NCBI GenBank assembly: GCA_000818945.1
Contig: KN805377.1
Coordinates: 565,991 to 629,990 of the forward strand
Length of the DNA: 64,000 nt
Reading direction: 5' to 3'
Origin: Schizochytrium sp. CCTCC M209059
Taxonomy: Eukaryota; Sar; Bigyra; Thraustochytrida; Thraustochytriidae
Shown piece after piece: positions 1-9,904 of this stretch. Made by a program: the position numbers and the translations under genes. The notes beneath the pieces were generated by a model. That model was not told the origin of the DNA. It saw only the letters and a program-made list of their open reading frames with translations, and ran no database searches. Position 1 is the first letter of the stretch, and every line of letters starts with the position of its first letter.

Positions 1-1088
1 GGGGAAGGAGCAAGCTCTTGTCAAGTCTTTGCGAGAAGATTAACGCAGGATTGTAAAGTTTCCGTGTGTGGCGCGAATCTCCAGCAGAATTCTGGTTCCA
101 GTGCCGCTGCTCAGCTGATCGAAGTCGCTATGCCCGTCTTTGGTCTTCTTTTCTCTCCGCTCTGCTTAGCCTGCATTGGAGAGATTGTGCGCAAATCTGT
201 TAGCCTGAGAAGTTGCTTAACTGCTGATTCGACGAGACCTCGAAGCCCGAGTCATCGTGCTGTAAAGGCGGTGACTGAAGCTATCGAAAGCCATGACACG
301 CTACTACACTACTCTTCTTGAGGCGAACTTCCGGTGCGGTATCTTGCTCTTCTTCCCTAAATTCTCTCACAATCCCGCCCGGCTTTGGAGAACTTGACTC
401 CTTGGTGGTGTGTAAGATGAAGGCATGATGCAGCGCGCGGTTTGATGCGGTGAGCGGCGAGACGCAAGAACGCCGCCTCTACTAGTACTACTTTTTACGA
501 TCTTAGGGCACTTCATGACATACCAAGGGTTCCTGCGACGAAGATGAAATACGACGCTTCGACAGCTTCGACAGCTTCTCGACCGATGCGTTGTCCTTGC
601 ATATCCTGACTACAGTCCATCCAAGAAGCCCACCGTCGATCGTGTCGAGGCCGCGAGAAGATAATCGATCAATCGATTACACGCTGGCTTCTCGCGGTGC
701 CAGAACGTACTAGTCGCGGACAGTAGTCAGCGTGGCTGTAGTTGCAGAGAGCTAGAACTCTTGCGAAAACTACTTCCGCAGACAACAAGCGGCGAGTGAT
801 TCACGCAAGATCCGGGCGATTGTGTTTTCGTTGGCCAGCTGAGGTACGAAAACAAGGGTTGGTTCGGTTCGATACTAGGCCTACACAGAGAGACAGAGGC
901 TCAGGGCAGGGCAGGTCACCCGCCCTCACCCAATCTTGCTTCGATCTGCACGAGCTCTGTGAGCGAGTCCTGGCGGTGACACGCGCTCTGCGGCGGCTGC
1001 GCGCGCTCTCGCAGCCGATTGACCGGCGACGACGAAGGGGCAAGTGGGATTTGGGGGAAGCCTGTGAGCGAGAGAGGGCAGCGGCGCC
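1..1088. other. Upstream flank of the SLC49-like gene, no gene recognised
   Basis: No reading frame here starts with ATG and reads like a protein; the open frames are low-complexity and open with GTG or TTG. The stretch holds a CTAGGCCTA motif at 875-883 and ACTAGTACT/TACTAGT-like strings near 480 and 706, which recur in other gene flanks of the window. It probably contains the promoter and 5' UTR of the gene starting at 1089. Confidence 0.5.
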
Positions 1089-2690
1089 ATGACAGGGAAC
1101 TCGAATGCGGCGGTGCCGCTTCTGCCTGACCCGGACGCCTTTGACGACTGCGGCGACTCGTCCGATGCTAGAGATGAGAAAAGAGCTGAACGCGCTGCAA
1201 AGGTAGAGCGGTACTATGTCCTGGCCGTCTTTTCACTCTTTGCATTTGCGCAGGGTGTCTTGTGGCTTACATTTTCCAGCATTGACCACACGCGGCTGCA
1301 AGAGTACTACGTCGATGACTTTGACTTTGCTACCGTGGCTTTGCTCTTAAATTGGGGCCCCATTATCGGCATTGTGTCCTTTCCCTTTTCCCTGTGGATC
1401 ATGAAAAGGCCCGATGGATTCCACGAGGCCTGTGTCTGTGGCATGGCACTCTGCGTCGGTGGTGCGGTGGTTCGTTTGATTCCAACGATTGTGGGGCCGG
1501 CGCTTCGAAAGAGCAGCTTTGTTCTCGCCTTTCTACACATTGGGCAGATCCTCAACGCCGCAGGAGGTCCCTTGTGCATGGCGACGACCTCGCGACTGTC
1601 CTCCATTTGGTTTCCGGAGGAACAGCGGACCTTTTCCACCGCAATCGCCATTGCTGCAAATCCGGTCGGGACAAATCTAGCCTTCATCCTTGGACCGTAT
1701 GTGACGCAAGCGGGCGGCGTCGGGGCCCTCTTGTACCTAGGTCTTGCGTTCACGTTACTCCCTGCCATTCTTGCGCTCGTACACCTGCCGCGATGGCCTA
1801 GCCATGCAAAGCGTGAGCTCCCTGCGCCAATTATCGTGCGTGTTCAAGGGCTTGCTACGCCAGACCTGCTTGGTTCGCAAGGCCATCGAGCTCGCACTGC
1901 AAGCTTGGGTGAAGCTTCTGACGCTGATGCTGACGAAGGAGCAGAAGACGAGGCAGACGCCGAGGTCGATCCTCAGCTGGAATCTGCCTCGTTGGCGTCT
2001 GAGGACAGCTACGTGGTACCCCCTGAATTGGACGAGCAGGATTCTATCAAGCTGATGCTCTCGAGCAGAGACTTCATGCTTACGGTCCTGTGCGGTGGCT
2101 GCATCTCGGGCATTGCGACAGCCTGGCAGACCATGCTTCAAGCCATCTTGCGGGATAACTTTGACGAACGGACCATTGGGTGGATTGGATGCTTTAATGG
2201 TTTTGCGGCGAATCTTGGCAATATTGTGGCAGGATTTTTGAGTCAGCGCGACAGGATTCAGACCGAGCTCGTGATTGGTCTGGGCTTGCAGATTTGTGCA
2301 CTAGGACTTTTTGTTGATGCGGCGAATCATGGCACCTTTGTAGGCGTGTTCATGGCGGTCTTGGGAACAGGTCTCACATACGGACTCTGCAGCCCTCTCT
2401 TTTACGAGCTTTCGGCCAAGCTCATTTTTCCTGTCAACGAAGGGGTCTCCATCAGTGTTCTGGTCCTCTTACTCAATATTTTCGCCTGCGCGCTCACGTC
2501 CGCCGCGCCGCATATCGGTCCTACCAGCATCACGGGCGTCTTTATTACGGCGCTAATTATCGTCGACCTCATCATGTTCCTTGTCGTCGACGGCGACGCT
2601 GCGGCCACCACGCCCGCCATCAAGCCCCCGGAAGCTCCAGCTCGCAATGAGGATTCGCCGCCCACCACGCCTGCGCTCCATATCGCGTAA
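1089..2690 (+). CDS. SLC49 family (DIRC2/FLVCR-like) MFS transporter
   Basis: A 533-residue protein starting with ATG. About twelve hydrophobic segments are visible, in two blocks separated by a very acidic loop (about residues 255-320), the usual major-facilitator layout. Transmembrane 1 starts near residue 42 (YYVLAVFSLFAFAQG). The first half carries features I associate with SLC49A4/DIRC2: an FSxFAxxQGxxWxTF-like TM1, LLNWGPI in TM2, GGPLCMATTSRLSSIWF and ERTFSTAIAIAANPVG. SLC49 members export haem, choline or, for SLC49A4, pyridoxine from lysosomes; the substrate here cannot be told from sequence. The N-terminus has a PLL string near residue 10 that could act as a dileucine sorting signal, but no acidic residue sits just before it. 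No intron is needed. The next gene lies 137 bp downstream on the same strand. Family call is firm, subfamily less so. Confidence 0.82.
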   Translation: MTGNSNAAVPLLPDPDAFDDCGDSSDARDEKRAERAAKVERYYVLAVFSLFAFAQGVLWLTFSSIDHTRLQEYYVDDFDFATVALLLNWGPIIGIVSFPFSLWIMKRPDGFHEACVCGMALCVGGAVVRLIPTIVGPALRKSSFVLAFLHIGQILNAAGGPLCMATTSRLSSIWFPEEQRTFSTAIAIAANPVGTNLAFILGPYVTQAGGVGALLYLGLAFTLLPAILALVHLPRWPSHAKRELPAPIIVRVQGLATPDLLGSQGHRARTASLGEASDADADEGAEDEADAEVDPQLESASLASEDSYVVPPELDEQDSIKLMLSSRDFMLTVLCGGCISGIATAWQTMLQAILRDNFDERTIGWIGCFNGFAANLGNIVAGFLSQRDRIQTELVIGLGLQICALGLFVDAANHGTFVGVFMAVLGTGLTYGLCSPLFYELSAKLIFPVNEGVSISVLVLLLNIFACALTSAAPHIGPTSITGVFITALIIVDLIMFLVVDGDAAATTPAIKPPEAPARNEDSPPTTPALHIA

Positions 2691-2827
2691 ACTCAAGTCA
2701 CTCTTGAGTACGCCTGGGCCTTGGCTTGGCCTGGACTCATCATTACTACAGCACGAGCAACAGCGACTTACTACGAGCAACTGCAAAGACCGATTGTGCA
2801 ACACAGGGATTGTGAGCGCAAGGCGCG

Positions 2828-4272
2828 ATGGCCACGGCGGGGGCGGGGGCTGCAGCAGCGACGTTGCGCGCATGGGGCGCGCGCGTCGCGGGACTCGAGA
2901 CCTTTGAGTCTCCTGACGGCAAGATCGCGCTGCTTAAGCTGACCACGTCAGATGGCATCGAAGGTAAGTCAGGTCAGGCAGGTCTCCGCGTCTGGCAGCA
3001 AAGGTGCAGCGTCGCGAGGGCGACGCTGCAGCAGACGCCTGCAGAAGAGACGACATAATGACTTCTAGAAAATGTTCCTGACGGGCGTTGCTCGGTTCTC
3101 GCGAATTCTTTAAAGGTTGGGGACAGTTCGGGAACAAGGACGTCGACCTGACGGTCGAGATATTTCATCGTCGCGTGGCACCTGCCGCCATGGGCGCTCT
3201 TGTGCGAGACCCTGCTGCTTTGGCCGAAAGGATTGTTGGGTTCGAACTCAATTACAAACAGCTCGGTGTACAATTGAGCAAGGCTCTGGCCGGTCTCGAT
3301 GCAGCCGTCTGGGACGCATGCGGAAAGTTTGCGCAGTGTACCGTGTGTGAGCTGCTCTGTGCAAGGCCGCTCGGTGCCTTTCCCGTTTACGCATCGAGCA
3401 TCTCGCGCAAGATTGCACCACAAGATCTCGCAGCTGAAATGGCGCGCCTCAAGCAAACGCATGGCGTCCGTGCCTTCAAAGTTAAGGCTGGCAAACGCAT
3501 GCAGGGTCTCCTCGCGCGCGGGCAAGACTCGAAAACGAAGCAAGAGGACCAGTGGCCCGGCCGCACCGCTGCTGTCTTGCGTGCGGTGCGAGAGGCAGTT
3601 GGGCCCGAATGCGAACTCATGGTCGATGCAAACGGCGCGTATCCGTCGCCCGCCACGGATAGCACGGATGGCGCATTCGTGGATGGAGTCTGCAAGATTC
3701 TGCGCGAATACGGCGTTTCGTTTTTCGAAGAACCCTTTTTCTGGTGCGATTACGAGGCATATCGTCATTTGCGCGACCGTGAAGGCCGCGCGGGGCTTCC
3801 TGTGGCTGGAGGTGAGCAGGAGTTTCGCATGGATGTGTGGCGCGCTGGCTTGCCTCTCGATATTTACCAGCCTGACTTTGGCTACGCTGGCGGGCCATCT
3901 TCCATCTTGCAGATTGCACAATTTGCACGGCGAGATGGTCGAAGATTTGTGCCGCACTCTCCACAGGGCGACTTGCACGTGGTGTACGCTCTGCATGTGG
4001 CCAGTGCGCTTTCCGATCCGCAACTGGATCGCATCGAACTCGCCTGCGTCGATGATGGACTATGTCAAGTCTTCATTGATGCGAACGGAACAGTCACGTC
4101 AATGCCTCAAATTACGGGCACGCCTCTCCGCTTGCAACATGGTCATTTGGAGCTTGAGCCTCAATGTCACGGCTGGGGAGTCGAGATCGATCCCGTCTGG
4201 CTGCGCGCGGACGGCGTCAAGAGCCGCGTCTTTGACGCCAAAGAGGCCACTTCAAAACGAAGCAACTTATGA
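2828..4272 (+). CDS. Enolase-superfamily (mandelate racemase/muconate lactonizing) enzyme, one intron
   Basis: Two exons, 2828-2963 and 3116-4272, joined across a 152-nt GT-AG intron (GAAG|GTAAGT ... TTTAAAG|GT); the junction restores GIEGWGQF, the expected N-terminal cap sequence, and avoids an in-frame stop at 3079-3081. The product is 430 residues, normal for the family. Active-site signatures are in order: K167-x-K169 (FKVKAG) on the second barrel strand, metal ligands D216 (VDANG), E250/E251 (FFEEP) and E279 (GGEQEF), and H326 (VPHSPQGD). This set fits the mandelate racemase-type subgroup, which abstracts the alpha proton of a carboxylate, often in sugar-acid dehydration. The exact substrate cannot be inferred. 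There is no targeting signal, so probably cytosolic. It ends 157 bp from the oppositely oriented SUMO protease. Confidence 0.85.
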
Positions 4273-4374
4273 GAAACTTAAATCCATTTGTTGCTTCTTT
4301 TATTTTATTTTTTTGAGAATTGAGGGCTCCAATTCACGTCTTCTTCCTTTTTCAGAAAATTGCCGCTGTCGTTA

Positions 4375-4400
4375 TGGTGGTGGTGGTGGTGGTGGTGGTT
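4375..4400 (+). repeat. (GTG)n microsatellite
   Basis: A pure GGT/GTG trinucleotide run in the short gap between the convergent enolase-superfamily and SUMO-protease genes, so within or next to both 3' UTRs. Confidence 0.9.
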
Positions 4401-4428
4401 ATTGTTGAAAGTCTTATCCTGTGAAGGG

Positions 4429-7167
4429 TCACGATCTGCCGGGATCACTTGTTGCGCCCAGTTTCACCTGCGACGCCGCCTCATTTTTGAGACTACGGAG
4501 AATCTCAGCACGTGTCTTAGCCACGTCGCGAGCGTTGAACCAGCTCTTTCCAAAAAGTCCGTTTACCACATTTCGCATCTTACGCGGAGGGACTGTGTCA
4601 TCAGAAACAAGATGAAACAACCGATCGAGCTTCTCCGTGAGGATTCGACTAATGTACTCGAGAAGATACACACCGCAATCACATTGATTCTGTTGCGTTG
4701 GCACGATTGGCGAGAAGCCAGGCAAAGCGTCGGCGTCCACTGTGCCATTGAGTGGTCCACGTCGCGCAATCCATTCTTGCTCGAGATATTGACGAAGCAG
4801 TTTTGTCACACGTTGCGTCTGATTGCCTCGAAGTGAGTCAAGAAAGATGACATAAGGACGACGCTTGGCTTCTGGCGCTGGTTTTCTGAATGACCGAGAC
4901 GAAGCACGAGAGCTCGCGCGCTCCGAGCTCGCACGCTTGCGCTTAGAACGAAACCTTTGGCTCTTGCGACGTGACGTAGGCAACGAAGTCGTTTCCGGGG
5001 AGCTCGATGCCTGCACTGGTGAAGGGCCCGCGTCGAGAGACCCCCTCCTTTTCGAGGAATCAACGCTTTTCGCGTCGTTGGCAGTCAATGTATCATTTAT
5101 TTTGCCCTCGGAAGCGTCCGCGGATGTCATTTCGACATCACTGGCCTCCAGATTACCATTTGGTTCTTCCGTTCTCTCTGCTTTGCCGTTGGCTTCGTTC
5201 GTGGCGGTCTCCTCCATTGTTTCCGTCGAAGTTTCGACCTTCGGGGTCGCAGGAGAGGGAGCTCGCGGGGGCGAACGAGATGCGGCGTCAATACTGTTCT
5301 CTTCCGGTGTGTCAAAGCTTTCAAATTTTGATACGGCTTCTCCAAGAAGACCAGGGTTGCATACAATCGCGAGTGTCCAGTGAAGATGCGCGTTGATGGG
5401 GATGACAAGGATATCTTTGGCGAAAATATCAATGTTTTTGGTGGTGTTCGCCACACACGAGTAGCCCGCGCTTGCTCCCAGGTTAGAAACCTGCTGCTCA
5501 AACCAATGGAAAAAGAGTGAATGAAAGACGTAAATGTTGTCCAGACGCGCAGGGTCAACGCGTGTGAGAATGTGCCCGATCCAGTAGTCTAGAATAGCGT
5601 CGTTAAGGTGCAAGCCTGGCCACACACGTGCAACGTCGTCGGCGGTGAGCGTAATCGACCGATTTCGCGGCCCATATGCGCCGAATGGCACCGGCATCTT
5701 ATACTTGACAGCTTGGCAGGCCGAAGCGCGTTGCATGTTATCGCGCAGGTAAGCTTTGGGCATCCACACAATCGAATAATCTGTCTTGTCTTCCTTTGCA
5801 CAGACGACTGCGTTCGCGCGGGATGCTTCGCTTTTTTCGGTGCCAGAGGTTGTTTCGTCTGACAAAATTCTGCGTCTCTTTGGTGAAACAGGATTGTTGT
5901 TTTCAGGATCTTCGCTGGCGGCAGAGAGGTCAATGCTGGCGGGCGTCTTTGACTTTCTTACATTTGCTGAGGATTGCAAAAGAGGAGCTGGCTCGGCATC
6001 GCCCCATTGCAGCCAGACTTCGTACACGGTAAAAGGAGTAAGGCGTTCAATCTGGAGTGTTCCCAATACAGAAGCGGCGTCCGCGCTTTCGCCGAGAGCC
6101 GTGTGCATGTCATGAGCATCGCGATTCTCACACAGAATGCGATCGCCCTTGACCAGTCCTCCTCCATTGGAGGTGACAATGAGATGTTTGTCATCTTGCG
6201 AAGGGAGCGCAGTTTCGACAGTGCTCGAAACTTGAACATGTAAGCGCGTGGTTTCGTGACGTTTGATGATATCCTGCACAGTACCAAGCCCCAGGTTTGT
6301 GCTTACGAGCTCGCCACGAAGAAAAGAGACACTCTGCTGATTTTTAGCACGACCACTGGCAGCAGCAGTAGCAAGAGTACCGTTAGCGTTAGACGCAGCA
6401 GGAACGAGACCTCTGGCGCCCTTGAAGTCATCTGAAGGGTCAGCTAGGTCCTGCTCGTCGTCCGAGTCGGCCGTGAGGTCAACCGTTGTCGCCAGCGACG
6501 GACAGGCGGAAGCTGCGGTGGCTTCGGATGTACCATGGACGAGATTAGTCACGTCCGCGCCGGCCGATGCCAATTGCTGATCATGGAGCAAGTCCTTTTC
6601 ATGCTGTTGCTCTTGTTGATGCTTACGGACAAATTGGACACAGGGCGGCTGAATGAGACGTTGCGGTGCTCTACCACCTCTACTGCCCGAGGTCTCGCGC
6701 TTGCTGCGATCGAGGGCGATACGGAGAGCCTCTTCGTTGGAGACTCCGGGCGCTCCATGGGTTTCATACGCCCCATAAGCTTCGCCGGTGTCGGCGTACT
6801 CATCACCATCGCCGCCACCGCCATCATTGCCAAGTGCGTATTCCGCAAGCTCGGCGGCGGAGAACCTTGTTTTCCGCGCGCGCGAAGACCTTCTAAGACC
6901 AAAAACCTGCGCGTCCTGCCGGGCTTGGGCCACAGAGGGTCTTGCGCTCGCCTTCTTCCTCGCCGTCTTCCTGCCGATGCCCTTCTCGTCCTCCTCGTCC
7001 TCGTTGTCGTCGTCGTCGTTCTCCTCGTCGGCACCCGCGCGCGCGGCGTCGTCGCCAGTCTCGGGCATCTTCTCGCCCTCGCCGCGCGCATCGGCAAGCG
7101 CAGCGGCGCCGCTCGCAGCGGCTCCGTCCTCCGCGGGCGCCGCCGCGTCGCCGCCGGGGCCGTCCAT
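4429..7167 (-). CDS. ULP2/SENP6-7-type SUMO-specific cysteine protease
   Basis: A 912-residue C48-family peptidase. The open frame continues upstream but opens with TTG, so the first ATG (7167) is used. The N-terminal half is disordered, acidic and basic by turns, with a KTARKKAS-type basic cluster that could be a nuclear signal. The catalytic domain is C-terminal: LHLNDAILDYWIGHIL (substrate helix), H596 (AHLHWTLAI), D777 (IFLDSLRG), oxyanion glutamine in QQNQCDCGVY and nucleophile C831. H and D are 181 residues apart because a Ser/Thr/Glu-rich insertion splits the domain. Such a split is known from SENP6/SENP7 and yeast Ulp2, which trim poly-SUMO chains, and is absent from the SENP1/Ulp1 branch. 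Role in SUMO chain editing in the nucleus is inferred from this. Intronless. Confidence 0.85.
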   Translation of the reverse strand: MDGPGGDAAAPAEDGAAASGAAALADARGEGEKMPETGDDAARAGADEENDDDDNEDEEDEKGIGRKTARKKASARPSVAQARQDAQVFGLRRSSRARKTRFSAAELAEYALGNDGGGGDGDEYADTGEAYGAYETHGAPGVSNEEALRIALDRSKRETSGSRGGRAPQRLIQPPCVQFVRKHQQEQQHEKDLLHDQQLASAGADVTNLVHGTSEATAASACPSLATTVDLTADSDDEQDLADPSDDFKGARGLVPAASNANGTLATAAASGRAKNQQSVSFLRGELVSTNLGLGTVQDIIKRHETTRLHVQVSSTVETALPSQDDKHLIVTSNGGGLVKGDRILCENRDAHDMHTALGESADAASVLGTLQIERLTPFTVYEVWLQWGDAEPAPLLQSSANVRKSKTPASIDLSAASEDPENNNPVSPKRRRILSDETTSGTEKSEASRANAVVCAKEDKTDYSIVWMPKAYLRDNMQRASACQAVKYKMPVPFGAYGPRNRSITLTADDVARVWPGLHLNDAILDYWIGHILTRVDPARLDNIYVFHSLFFHWFEQQVSNLGASAGYSCVANTTKNIDIFAKDILVIPINAHLHWTLAIVCNPGLLGEAVSKFESFDTPEENSIDAASRSPPRAPSPATPKVETSTETMEETATNEANGKAERTEEPNGNLEASDVEMTSADASEGKINDTLTANDAKSVDSSKRRGSLDAGPSPVQASSSPETTSLPTSRRKSQRFRSKRKRASSERASSRASSRSFRKPAPEAKRRPYVIFLDSLRGNQTQRVTKLLRQYLEQEWIARRGPLNGTVDADALPGFSPIVPTQQNQCDCGVYLLEYISRILTEKLDRLFHLVSDDTVPPRKMRNVVNGLFGKSWFNARDVAKTRAEILRSLKNEAASQVKLGATSDPGRS

Positions 7168-8120
7168 GGCGCGCCGCCCGAGCGCGAGACCGGAGTGGGC
7201 TCGGCCGCCGCGACCGGGTTTTGCTGCGCTCTTCTTTCGCTTGTTGCGGCTGCCTTGAGGCTCGAACAAGAAGAGGAGAAGAAGAAGACCCCGCCCGCGC
7301 AGAGGCGGCGCGCTTGGGACGACGATGGCGGACTGCAGAGGCCAGAGGCGACGCGCGCAGGTCTCGCCGCCGCGAGCGTTGCTCTGTCGTATCACGTTGC
7401 GATAACTCGTGGCAGCGGGCAAGCAGGCGTGTCCTTCGAGGGCGTGTCACGTTTCATGCAGTGCAAGCGCACGCCATGACAAGGCCGAGCCAGCTTCGTC
7501 TCGCTCGCAGCCGCGTCGAGTCGAGCGGTGTCGAGACCTGCGCAGGTGTTCTGCGCTGCGGCCAGAGCGCGAGGCCGACGCGGCGCGACCGCGCCGTGCG
7601 CAGCGCAGCGCAGCGTCCTCGCTCGAGCTCGTCCAATTCAGGGCGAGAGGCTTGGTCGTCTTCAACCACCGCGTCTCGTTGACCCAGCTAGCTCACTCGC
7701 TCGCTAGCGCGGCCCTTCCCATCTTTCGCATCGCGCGTCTCCGCAAGACAGACCTCCGCGCGGGCCTCGCTCGAGACCGCCTCTCGGCGTCTGCCTTGCG
7801 CTGCGCTGCGCCGCTCTGCGAGCTCCAGCTTGCGCGTGGCGCGACGACGTCTGCGTTACCGCGGCGCGGAAGGTATCAGGTAGCAAGTAGTATACCGGGT
7901 CTTCTTCATGCAGTCAGCGACTTCCCTCCCTCCCTGCCAATGCACGAGCGGCGCACACCTCCTCAACGCATCTCCGTCGCAAACCTGGCTGGGCCTCGAT
8001 CTCCAGCCCGGGCAGCGAGCGAGCCTGCGCCCAGATCGCCCGCCGCTCCCTCGCGCCCGAGGCCCTGCTCTTCGCGCGCGCGCGCCTCCCTTCGCCGCCC
8101 CGCTGCAGCTGCAGGGCCTG

Positions 8121-8193
8121 CGGCATGGCATGGCTTTGCGTGGCATGGCTTTGCGTGGCATGGCATGGCATGGCACGGCATGGCATGGCACGG
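8121..8193. repeat. GGCATGGC-type tandem repeat
   Basis: Two copies of GGCATGGCTTTGCGT are followed by a run of GGCAT/GGCAC pentamers. It lies about 300 bp upstream of the TLC-domain start codon. A related GGCACGGCA array occurs at 40791-40880 and a CATGCCATACGC array at 54654-54740. Confidence 0.9.
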
Positions 8194-8445
8194 AGGGGCT
8201 CCTCGTCGTCGTCGACAAAGGGCTAACTCGAGCGACTGCGCGTGACGCGGCCAGCGCGTGCACGGCGGGCGGCAAAGGCGGATCGCGGAGGCTCGAGGCG
8301 CGAGCTCGCGACGGCGCGGCGCGGCGCGGAGCTGCGCGAGGAAGGCCGGCCAGACCGCGAGCTGCGCGGCGTCCGGGGGCGTCCATCCATCGCAGGGCGG
8401 CATCGAGAGATTGCGCGTCGCTGGCTCGCTCGCTCGTGGCTGCGG

Positions 8446-8480
8446 CGACGGAGCTCGCTCGCTCGCTCGCTCGCTCGCTC
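8446..8480. repeat. (GCTC)n repeat in the 5' UTR of the TLC-domain gene
   Basis: A tetranucleotide run of GCTC ending 10 nt before the ATG at 8490. A similar GCTC run lies just upstream of the XPD start codon at about 32264-32286. Confidence 0.85.
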
Positions 8481-8489
8481 GAGGCTGCG

Positions 8490-9242
8490 ATGTGGCCCGA
8501 GCTCGCGCGCGCGTGGGTGGGCATGGCGGCCGGCGCGACGCAGCTGCAGCGCATGGCGGGGTTCACGGCCGTCTTCTCGGTGCTGGCCGCGGGCGCAGAG
8601 CGCATGGCGCCGACGTCGATCGCCGACAATGACGAGCGACAGAGGTTCGGCGCCCGGGTCACGGGCCTGGCGCACGCGCTCTCCACGATCGGGCTAGCCT
8701 TTTGGATCCTCACGGACGAGGAGGAGACCAAAGCCATGGACGCCGACCGCATGTACGGCTTTTCAGACCGCGCCAACCTCCTTTTCGCGCATTCGTGCGG
8801 ATTCTTCTTGTGGGACATTTACGTCTGCGTCGCTCGCGCGAAAGTTGACTGGGGCTTCCTCGTGCACGGCATCTCGTGCTTTCTCTGCTATCTCTTCGGC
8901 CAGTACCCGTACCTGCACTACTGGGGCGTGCGCTTCCTGCTGTACGAGCTCAGCACCCCGTTTCTCAACGCCATGCTGCTCTTGCGCCAGCTCGGCCACA
9001 AAGGTCTGCTTCACAGCTGTATGCAGAACATGTTCGGCTACTCGTTTTTGCTCGTGCGCATCTTTTACGGATTCACCATTTCCGCCTTTTTCACACGCGA
9101 CACGCTCGACCTCTTGCGCTCGGGCAAGGCACACTCCACCTTTGTTGTGATTTACTACCTCGCGGCCAATGTTGCCCTCAACTCGCTCAACTCGTTTTGG
9201 CTGTACAAAATGCTCATGACGCGATCGAAAAAGTCCACCTAG
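8490..9242 (+). CDS. TLC-domain (TLCD4/TMEM56-like) multipass membrane protein
   Basis: A 250-residue protein; the frame is open upstream but only with low-complexity sequence, so the ATG at 8490 is chosen. Several hydrophobic segments follow, with LFAHSCGFFLWDIYVCV, LVHGISCFLCYLFGQY and FLLYELSTPFLNAMLLL giving the TLC (TRAM-LAG1-CLN8) signature: a conserved histidine-glycine in a helix, then the ELSTPFLN motif typical of the TLCD4/TMEM56 branch. The ceramide-synthase Lag1p motif is not visible, so ceramide synthesis is unlikely. Members act in ER or plasma-membrane lipid handling, with few defined biochemical roles. The basic tail TRSKKST could be an ER-retrieval-like KK signal. It starts divergently from the SUMO protease. 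Confidence 0.8.
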   Translation: MWPELARAWVGMAAGATQLQRMAGFTAVFSVLAAGAERMAPTSIADNDERQRFGARVTGLAHALSTIGLAFWILTDEEETKAMDADRMYGFSDRANLLFAHSCGFFLWDIYVCVARAKVDWGFLVHGISCFLCYLFGQYPYLHYWGVRFLLYELSTPFLNAMLLLRQLGHKGLLHSCMQNMFGYSFLLVRIFYGFTISAFFTRDTLDLLRSGKAHSTFVVIYYLAANVALNSLNSFWLYKMLMTRSKKST

Positions 9243-9904
9243 AGCTGATGCCCCACGGGTTGGTACGGTTGTGCAGCTACACAAAAGAGCAATGACCGGT
9301 CAAAGACTGCAAGAGAGAAGGGTCAACCTGCCCGCTATCAAGTCTTGTGAGAACAAGAGATGATCTACGAGAGATACGTGACATTGGCGATGCCTTTTTC
9401 GCCGAGGTGGCGCACTCGTTCTTGACCGGGAGCACGCTTCCGCACTCCGACTGCAAAACTGTCCATGTGATCGCCCCAGCCTCGTGTGGATGCCAGGAAA
9501 AGATAGACGACATTGACGACAATGGTGAAAAGTACTTTTTAGCGAAGGCCTTTGTTAGTTTTCTTAAATTGGGAAGGGAAAAGAGTCCATGATTCGCAGC
9601 GATGATTTCTTTTAGCTTGAGTTGTATTCTCTTTTCATCGCTCTATCAAGAAAGCTTGACTTTATTTTATTTATTTATTTCCATGCTTTCAAACATGAAT
9701 GGCGACGGAGACCGTCACGATCGCGCAAGGTCCTTTCTCTTGATTCCCAACAAACAACAAACTGCGCTGTGAATAAAGACGTCTCTTTGAAACATCACAA
9801 CACCTATCCTACGACCAAGACGACGACGACGACCATGATGACGACAAAAAAAAACATAAGACTACGAGACAAAACGAACGAAAGCAATGGGATAACATTC
9901 TCTC
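9243..9904. other. Convergent intergenic spacer, no gene
   Basis: 3' flanks of the TLC-domain gene and the sulfotransferase-like gene. T-rich and ACG-repeat stretches (about 9660-9690 and 9820-9845) are visible. Open frames here begin with TTG or GTG and read as noise. Confidence 0.6.

Larger units (their letters stand above)
7168..8489. other. Divergent intergenic region between SUMO protease and TLC-domain gene
   Basis: Very GC-rich 1.3 kb with long but low-complexity open frames on both strands and no recognisable protein. It should hold both promoters and 5' UTRs. It contains two tandem repeats listed separately. Confidence 0.6.

Noticed and set aside
742..1092. 116-codon frame just upstream of the SLC49-like gene
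   Set aside because: Opens with TTG, low complexity, overlaps the transporter start; most likely 5' UTR.
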